Below are positions 59,578 to 64,000 of a DNA stretch of 64,000 nt, in pieces; position 1 is the first letter of the stretch, and every line of letters begins with the position of its first letter. The DNA is from Candidatus Woesearchaeota archaeon (lineage in GTDB: Archaea > Nanobdellota > Nanobdellia > Woesearchaeales > GW2011-AR4), in assembly GCA_016185945.1 (NCBI GenBank), contig JACPMR010000006.1, forward strand, positions 1-64,000, read 5' to 3'. Under the pieces are notes generated by a model. The model worked only from the letters and a program-made list of their open reading frames with translations, did no database searches and was not told the DNA's origin. The translations under genes and the position numbers were made by a program.

Positions 59578-60219
59578 ATGGACCGAAAAATTGAACTCAT
59601 TAAGTTTTGGATAGACAATTTTGGCTTTGGAGATACAGAGCTGAAAGCATTCAAGGAAGTGAATAGAGAGGACTTCATACCAGAAGAGCTGAGAAATGCC
59701 GCCTACCATGACATGCCGCTGCCATTGGTCAGAGGCAAAACAATATCGCAGCCGACAACAGTTATGATAATGACTCACGCTCTGGAACTAGAGCCAGAAG
59801 AAAAAGTTTTTGAGGTTGGCACTGGTTCTGGTTATCAAGCGGCAATTATAGCAAAGATTGTTGGGCAAAAAGGAAAGGTGATAACAACAGAGGTTGTGCC
59901 TGAGCTTGTCAGCTTCGCCAAGCAAAATTTGAGAAGGGCTAAAATTGATAATGTTTTTGTTTATGAAGAAGACGGCTCAAAAGGCATGCCATCAGAAGCG
60001 CCTTTTGACAAAATCATTATAACTGCTGCCTGCAAAGAATTCCCGAAGCCATTGATAGGGCAGCTAAAGACAGACGGCATAATTGTCGGCCCAGTAGGCA
60101 ACCAGAATGAGCAGGAGATGGTTAGGGGCATAAAAAACAAGAGCGGCACTCTTGACTTGGAATTTCTTGGCCCTTTTCTGTTCACGCCGATGTACGGAAA
60201 GTACGGGTTTGAAGTTTAG
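59578..60219 (+). CDS. pcm: Protein-L-isoaspartate O-methyltransferase
   Basis: The 213 residues from ATG 59578 (MDRKIELIKFWIDNF) repair isoaspartyl damage using SAM. Motif I is VFEVGTGSGYQAAIIAKIVG, with PLPLVRGKTISQPTTVM (substrate-binding) before it and VGPVGNQNEQEMV after it. The upstream frame overlaps the PaaK-like gene, but that region lacks family residues. Length is right for PCMT. Confidence 0.93.
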   Translation: MDRKIELIKFWIDNFGFGDTELKAFKEVNREDFIPEELRNAAYHDMPLPLVRGKTISQPTTVMIMTHALELEPEEKVFEVGTGSGYQAAIIAKIVGQKGKVITTEVVPELVSFAKQNLRRAKIDNVFVYEEDGSKGMPSEAPFDKIIITAACKEFPKPLIGQLKTDGIIVGPVGNQNEQEMVRGIKNKSGTLDLEFLGPFLFTPMYGKYGFEV

Positions 60220-60263
60220 TAAAAATGATACAAAATCAAATAAAAACAATTGATACTAAATAA

Positions 60264-60419
60264 TTTCAACAAAAACGAGAGCGACTTTGAAATCCAACAA
60301 GTGATAAAAGTAAACCGCTTTTGCAGAAGGCACTTTCTAAAGTAAGTATATAGTGCCACATTCCTGAGCTGGGTTCCCATTCCACCCTTGCTTTTGTTGG
60401 GAAGCGACGTTTTTTGAAA
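60264..60419 (+). ncRNA. Type-1 structured intergenic element, copy H
   Basis: Begins TTCAACAAAAACGAGAGCG with P1 AGCGACTTT/AAAGT-AAAC-CGCT. P2 is GGCACT/AGTGCC. P3 is GCT-[GGGT]-TCCCA with TGGGA-AGC. It ends with GGGAAGCGACGTTTTTTGAAAT, identical to copy G. The bulge is four bases (GGGT) against five (GTGGY) in copies A-E. It lies between pcm and the cysteine-repeat protein gene. Confidence 0.65.
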
Positions 60420-60527
60420 TATATTTTTGATTATTGTGTTGATTGAAAATATTTTTATTGAAATTCTTTAAAACTATTATATTTAAGCAAAATTTAAATA
60501 TAAGGATAGCTAAGAAGTTTAAAAAAG

Positions 60528-63263
60528 GTGATTAAAGTAAAGAAATCTATATCTTTGCTGATAGTTATTTTCTTAATTCTAAGCAATATCGCTCTTGCAC
60601 AATCTTTTTCTGACTCAAGTTCTTATGAAGGCAGGCCAATAGACCCATCAAAAGAAGGTGTTGAATATTACAGGGAAGGCAATGTCATAGTCTATCCTGC
60701 CAAAATTAGTTCTCAGGAAAAGGGGATGATGGAGCGCTTTACGAAAGGCGATTTTAGTGGAGAAGAGATGCGCAAAATTGCAAAGGCAAAGTTTGGCAAG
60801 GACTTTGACGAGATGGAATTTGAAAGGGATTTTATGGAGTTTAAGGAAAGAAGGGACAGGAAAGAGGCGTTTTCATACGAGCATGAAGGCTACGAGCAAA
60901 GATATTATGTAGGGCCTTCCTATGAAGGCTACTCAAAAGAGCGCATGATTTTTGCTATGCTTTTTGAGCATATTGGCGACGAGATTGACCCAAGAGAAAT
61001 AAAGCAGCAGTGCAACGAGCCGGAAAAGATTGCAGATACAGTAATTGCAAAATTAAAAAACAAGCTTGGAGATTTCCAAACTATTTGCAGCAGGTTTGAA
61101 GAGCAAGAGGCAAAATGCGTTGAGAATTCAAAAAAAGGCTGCTCTCAATTAGGCAGTGCTTTTGTAAGAGACGATGCAACAGAGCTTGAGAAATTGCAGT
61201 CAGTTGCATATTCATGCCCTCCAAACAAGGATGCTATTGTGGAAGCGTGCAAAAAAAGAGGCAAAATCCAGTTGGAGCAAAGCACAAGGCAATCAGGAGA
61301 GTCATGCGAGAGGATGTTTGAGCATGAAGGGGAAAGATTTCTCAGGGAATGCGGAAGATTCAAGGAAAACCAGATTTGTGAAAGGGATAAATATATAGAA
61401 AGGTGCATGGGCGGAATTAGAAAAGAGGATTTTGAAAAACCAATATGCCCTGCTTATCCTGCGCCCCAATGCGGCGAAGGCACAAAATTAGTTACAAGAA
61501 CAGATTCGAATGGATGCGCCTCTTACCATTGTGAAACAGCATGCCCAATCCGGGATGTTCCACAATGCTCTGAAAACCAAGTGCTTCAGAAAAGGTTTGA
61601 TGAAAAGGGATGTGTATCTTATTATTGTGAAGCAAGAGTTGTCCAGCAAGCATGCAAGGAAACAGACAACGGCTATGATATTTTCACCCGAGGCACCACT
61701 TATCCGCAAGGCACAGATGGCAAAAGCGATGTTTGCGTTAATGAAAAAACACTGGCAGAGTATGGCTGCAACACAGACGGCCATTATGGAGGAGACAGGC
61801 AATACACTTGCGAGTTTGGCTGCAAGGAAGGCGCTTGTTTAAGAAGCGCCCAAAATGTATGTCCGGAAACAATAATGCCAATATGTCAGTCTGGACAGAC
61901 ACTTCAAAAGAAAACTGATGAGAAAGGATGCATAAGTTATTATTGCGAACAAACTTCAGTATGCCCTGAGGCAAAAGAAATCCCTTGCGCTTCAGGACAG
62001 ACATTGCAGAAGAGAACAGATGAAAAGGGGTGTGTTTATTATTTCTGCGAATCAACCTGCCCAAGCGTTCAAAAGCCAGCATGCGCTGAAGGGCAGAGCA
62101 TGACAACAAAATATGATGAAAAAGGCTGCATTACAGGGTACGAATGTGTTACTGTCACCACAACATCTAACCAATCAATCACTGGTTATGTTGTCTTAAG
62201 CACTTATGAGGACTTTTTAAGGCGATGCGAGAGTCAATGGAGAGAGCAGGAAAGGACATGCGCCACTATGGCAGAATCATGCGAAAAGGATGCCTTGATT
62301 GAGAAATGCAAAGCGCAGTCAAGAAAAAACCATGAAGAGTTGGCTCTAAAGCTAGAGAAGCATTGCGATACAGATACATTGCCTGAAATAAGGCATGCAG
62401 AGGAAAGATGCGCCAGAATTGACAAAGACAGGCAGCGCTGCCTTGAGGATAGCGCAAAAAGATGCGAGCAAATTAAGGGCACTGCTGAGAAATGCAGGGA
62501 AACATTGACTGAGGAGAATGTAAGAAAGTTCATAATCGAAGAAATAAGGAAAAGGTGCAAGTTCACTGATATAGTGCAAGACGAAGATGATGTAAGGGAA
62601 TCCGACAAGGTCGAGATTGTTCTGGCTGTTCTGAATACTGCCACAGAAAAGGACTTGGATAAGCTTGAATTGTTTATTGAAGGCCTAGAAAAGGAGCTTG
62701 AGTTGCAGGACACAACTGTTTACAAAGGAATGATTGAGCCAAACAGGTTTGGAGACATAAAATTATTGCCGTTTGTAGTTAATGCAAAAATAAGCGCTGT
62801 CCAAAGCTCTGAAAGGGCAAAGGAAGTAAAGACAAAGATTGTAGCAAGGCAAAAGGTTGAAGAGGCAGCAGGCAAGCTTGCTTCATTAAGGGATTCTGAT
62901 GTGCCGGCTGAATTCTTGTACATTATAGAAGACAAGGCAAGTGATGTGCTTAATGTTTCAGACACTTTGGAAGATGTAGAAAAAAAAGAAGGGCAGAAAG
63001 GAATTGGCTACAAGATAAGATTATTTTTGGGGCTGGCAAAGGCAGCTGAGCAGGAAGAAATCAAGCAGCTTGATGAAAGCAAGTCGAAATTAAAGAATTC
63101 AATAGAAACATTGACAAAGCTTGTTGACGAAGTGCCGAGCGATATTGCGAAAGCAATCCTGAAAGAGCAGGTTGAGAACTTAAAGAATCAGCAAACTGAT
63201 ATTGAGGTTCTGATTGAAGCTAAACAGAAGAAGGCAAAGGGATTTTTTGGAGTGTTTGGTTAA
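60528..63263 (+). CDS. Secreted cysteine-repeat protein (911 residues)
   Basis: Starts at GTG 60528 with a signal peptide (SLLIVIFLILSNIALAQ). Residues 40-300 are helical and charged with scattered Cys. Five repeats follow at about residues 307, 338, 445, 479 and 511, each about 30 residues, of pattern CPx(4-6)PxCx2Gx5-7(T/R)DEKGCxxYxCE. A separate Cys module (YGCNTDGHYGGDRQYTCEFG) sits between repeats 2 and 3. The C-terminal 300 residues are Glu/Lys-rich coiled coil. Likely a disulphide-rich cell-surface protein with a helical stalk. Confidence 0.72.
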   Translation: MIKVKKSISLLIVIFLILSNIALAQSFSDSSSYEGRPIDPSKEGVEYYREGNVIVYPAKISSQEKGMMERFTKGDFSGEEMRKIAKAKFGKDFDEMEFERDFMEFKERRDRKEAFSYEHEGYEQRYYVGPSYEGYSKERMIFAMLFEHIGDEIDPREIKQQCNEPEKIADTVIAKLKNKLGDFQTICSRFEEQEAKCVENSKKGCSQLGSAFVRDDATELEKLQSVAYSCPPNKDAIVEACKKRGKIQLEQSTRQSGESCERMFEHEGERFLRECGRFKENQICERDKYIERCMGGIRKEDFEKPICPAYPAPQCGEGTKLVTRTDSNGCASYHCETACPIRDVPQCSENQVLQKRFDEKGCVSYYCEARVVQQACKETDNGYDIFTRGTTYPQGTDGKSDVCVNEKTLAEYGCNTDGHYGGDRQYTCEFGCKEGACLRSAQNVCPETIMPICQSGQTLQKKTDEKGCISYYCEQTSVCPEAKEIPCASGQTLQKRTDEKGCVYYFCESTCPSVQKPACAEGQSMTTKYDEKGCITGYECVTVTTTSNQSITGYVVLSTYEDFLRRCESQWREQERTCATMAESCEKDALIEKCKAQSRKNHEELALKLEKHCDTDTLPEIRHAEERCARIDKDRQRCLEDSAKRCEQIKGTAEKCRETLTEENVRKFIIEEIRKRCKFTDIVQDEDDVRESDKVEIVLAVLNTATEKDLDKLELFIEGLEKELELQDTTVYKGMIEPNRFGDIKLLPFVVNAKISAVQSSERAKEVKTKIVARQKVEEAAGKLASLRDSDVPAEFLYIIEDKASDVLNVSDTLEDVEKKEGQKGIGYKIRLFLGLAKAAEQEEIKQLDESKSKLKNSIETLTKLVDEVPSDIAKAILKEQVENLKNQQTDIEVLIEAKQKKAKGFFGVFG

Positions 63264-63268
63264 TTTTT

Positions 63269-63301
63269 ACCACTGGACACCTCTGCCTAAAGTATTTAAA
63301 G
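63269..63301 (+). promoter_or_regulatory. Promoter-like block shared with 19941
   Basis: CCACTGGACA is followed by CTGCCTAAAGTATTTAAAG, ending 22 bp before the start codon of the Tag-like gene. Only two instances occur in the window, the other being before the micro-ORF operon. The AAAGTATTTAAA part fits BRE/TATA. The shared upstream decamer suggests co-regulation, which is inferred. Confidence 0.5.
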
Positions 63302-63322
63302 CCAAAATTCTTACATTTTATA

Positions 63323-63760
63323 ATGGTACACATACCTCCAAAGCCGAAAAATGACGCAGAATTTCTTGAGATAATGGCTAAAATAATCTTCATCTCTGGC
63401 TTCAGATGGGATTTAGTGCATTCAAGATGGCCTAAAATAAGAAAAGCTTTTCATAATTTTGAAATAAACAAAGTTGCAAATGAAAAGATGGAGAATTTAT
63501 TGAGTAAAGACGGCATGATTAAAAACAAATCAAAAATCAGCGCAGTAATTGAAAATGCCAGAATATGCCAAGACATTATTAAAAAATATGGAAGCATAGG
63601 TGATTGGATTAAGGACATACAAAAGAAAAACAGAAAATACCCTTTGTTCAATCCGACTATAAGGGAAGAGATGAAAAAATTCGTAAAAATAGGCAATACA
63701 ACAAGCAGGTGGCTTGCTTATGTTGTAACAAGGGATAGAAAATTGTTAAATCACGATTAA
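63323..63760 (+). CDS. DNA-3-methyladenine glycosylase I (Tag)-like, short form
   Basis: The 145 residues match the middle of Tag: EFLEIMAKIIFISGFRWDLV, SRWPKIRKAFHNFEINKVAN, and NKSKISAVIENARICQDI. The N-terminal zinc-binding Cys/His of canonical Tag (about 180-190 residues) is absent, as is the C-terminal His/Cys part. It may be an archaeal minimal variant or a divergent paralog. The preceding promoter block also drives the micro-ORF operon. Confidence 0.75.
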   Translation: MVHIPPKPKNDAEFLEIMAKIIFISGFRWDLVHSRWPKIRKAFHNFEINKVANEKMENLLSKDGMIKNKSKISAVIENARICQDIIKKYGSIGDWIKDIQKKNRKYPLFNPTIREEMKKFVKIGNTTSRWLAYVVTRDRKLLNHD

Positions 63761-63764
63761 ATCA

Positions 63765-64000
63765 TTACCTAAACCTTCTTCTATGAAAACCTCTTCTTTC
63801 GCCAGAATGCCTAGTGCTTCCTTCCCTTGGATGATATTCCTTTTTATGCTCCCCATACCTTTGGCGCGAGTAATCCTGTCTTGGGCTCTTTGAATAGGTG
63901 CTTCTTCTTGCTCCAAAATGCTGCCTTTTGTCTGACACGAAAAACGGCACTCTCTGGAATTCAGGAAGCTTCAGCTGCTCAACAATTAAAGATCTGTCCC
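63765..64000 (-). CDS. Arg/His-rich C-terminus of an unidentified protein (partial)
   Basis: The frame is open to the right edge and the visible 78 residues include LIVEQLKLPEFQRVPFF and end GFHRRRFR. The tail is very rich in Arg, His, Ser and Tyr, suggesting a nucleic-acid-binding disordered end, as seen in some archaeal RNA helicases or ribosome-linked proteins. An internal GTG could give a 61-residue product, but continuation through it argues for a longer gene. Confidence 0.55.
   Translation of the reverse strand, partial: DRSLIVEQLKLPEFQRVPFFVSDKRQHFGARRSTYSKSPRQDYSRQRYGEHKKEYHPREGSTRHSGERRGFHRRRFR

Noticed and set aside
7780-60419. CRISPR repeats or box C/D sRNAs as an explanation of the repeated elements
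   Set aside because: Copies are far apart with no spacer periodicity, and they lack consistent RTGATGA/CTGA boxes.

Overview
This 64 kb window is AT-rich and densely coding. It comes from an archaeon, most probably a DPANN lineage such as Woesearchaeota or Pacearchaeota; the lineage is inferred from gene content and style, not from a marker-gene tree. Archaeal signs are fibrillarin and Nop5, Orc1/Cdc6, the PIN-ATPase-KH protein PINA, deoxyhypusine synthase, an XPD-like helicase, SecD/SecF without bacterial partners, archaeal-type UMP kinase, and TATA boxes about 25 bp upstream of many start codons, which suggests leaderless transcripts. No rRNA or CRISPR array is present. Two tRNA genes were found: one tRNA-Val(CAC) and one enlarged, probably intron-containing tRNA.

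Layout. 1-7.4 kb is an accessory region: a DNA methyltransferase, a tRNA, a ParB-like protein, a PD-(D/E)xK nuclease-like protein, a huge secreted FG-GAP/lipase-like protein, and a Fic protein flanked by a repeated GTAGTCACC motif. 7.4-30 kb carries surface proteins (a lipoprotein, a transglutaminase-like protein, a CARDB-type membrane protein) mixed with housekeeping genes: PINA, SerRS, Cdc6, acylphosphatase, a Sua5-like protein, a metallophosphoesterase, TatD, DHS, PanB and fibrillarin/Nop5. 30-45.1 kb holds a GT-C glycosyltransferase, a UbiB-like kinase with a phasin-like partner, UMP kinase, paired small transporters, SecDF, two large secreted proteins, a Tat-exported NAGPA-like protein and CTP synthase. 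45.1-64 kb holds small enzymes (Nudix, pterin dehydratase, endonuclease V, SufT-like, PCM, Tag-like), membrane proteins (GDT1, M50 protease), an XPD-like helicase, a CapA / cytidine deaminase-like / PaaK-like / PCM cluster, and a 911-residue cysteine-repeat secreted protein.

The standout is a dispersed family of structured intergenic elements, with about 13 copies or derivatives here. Type 1 (~150 bp) has three recurring helices: P1, AGCG-ACTTT with AAAGT-aaac-CGCT; P2, GCACT with AGTGC; and P3, GGCT-[GTGGY]-TCCCT with AGGGA-AGCC. Type 2 has the P1 hairpin (or not) fused to a GGCGAGG...CCGAGCACTA stem whose sequence differs in every copy but stays self-complementary, ending in GCCGAAGGCGGATTGAA. 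Compensatory changes in the stems argue that the fold is under selection. I do not recognise this family. Other leads are a second structured-RNA candidate next to fic, a three-gene micro-ORF operon with a structured leader, a long leader hairpin near 54.7 kb, and a lone CARF-like protein.
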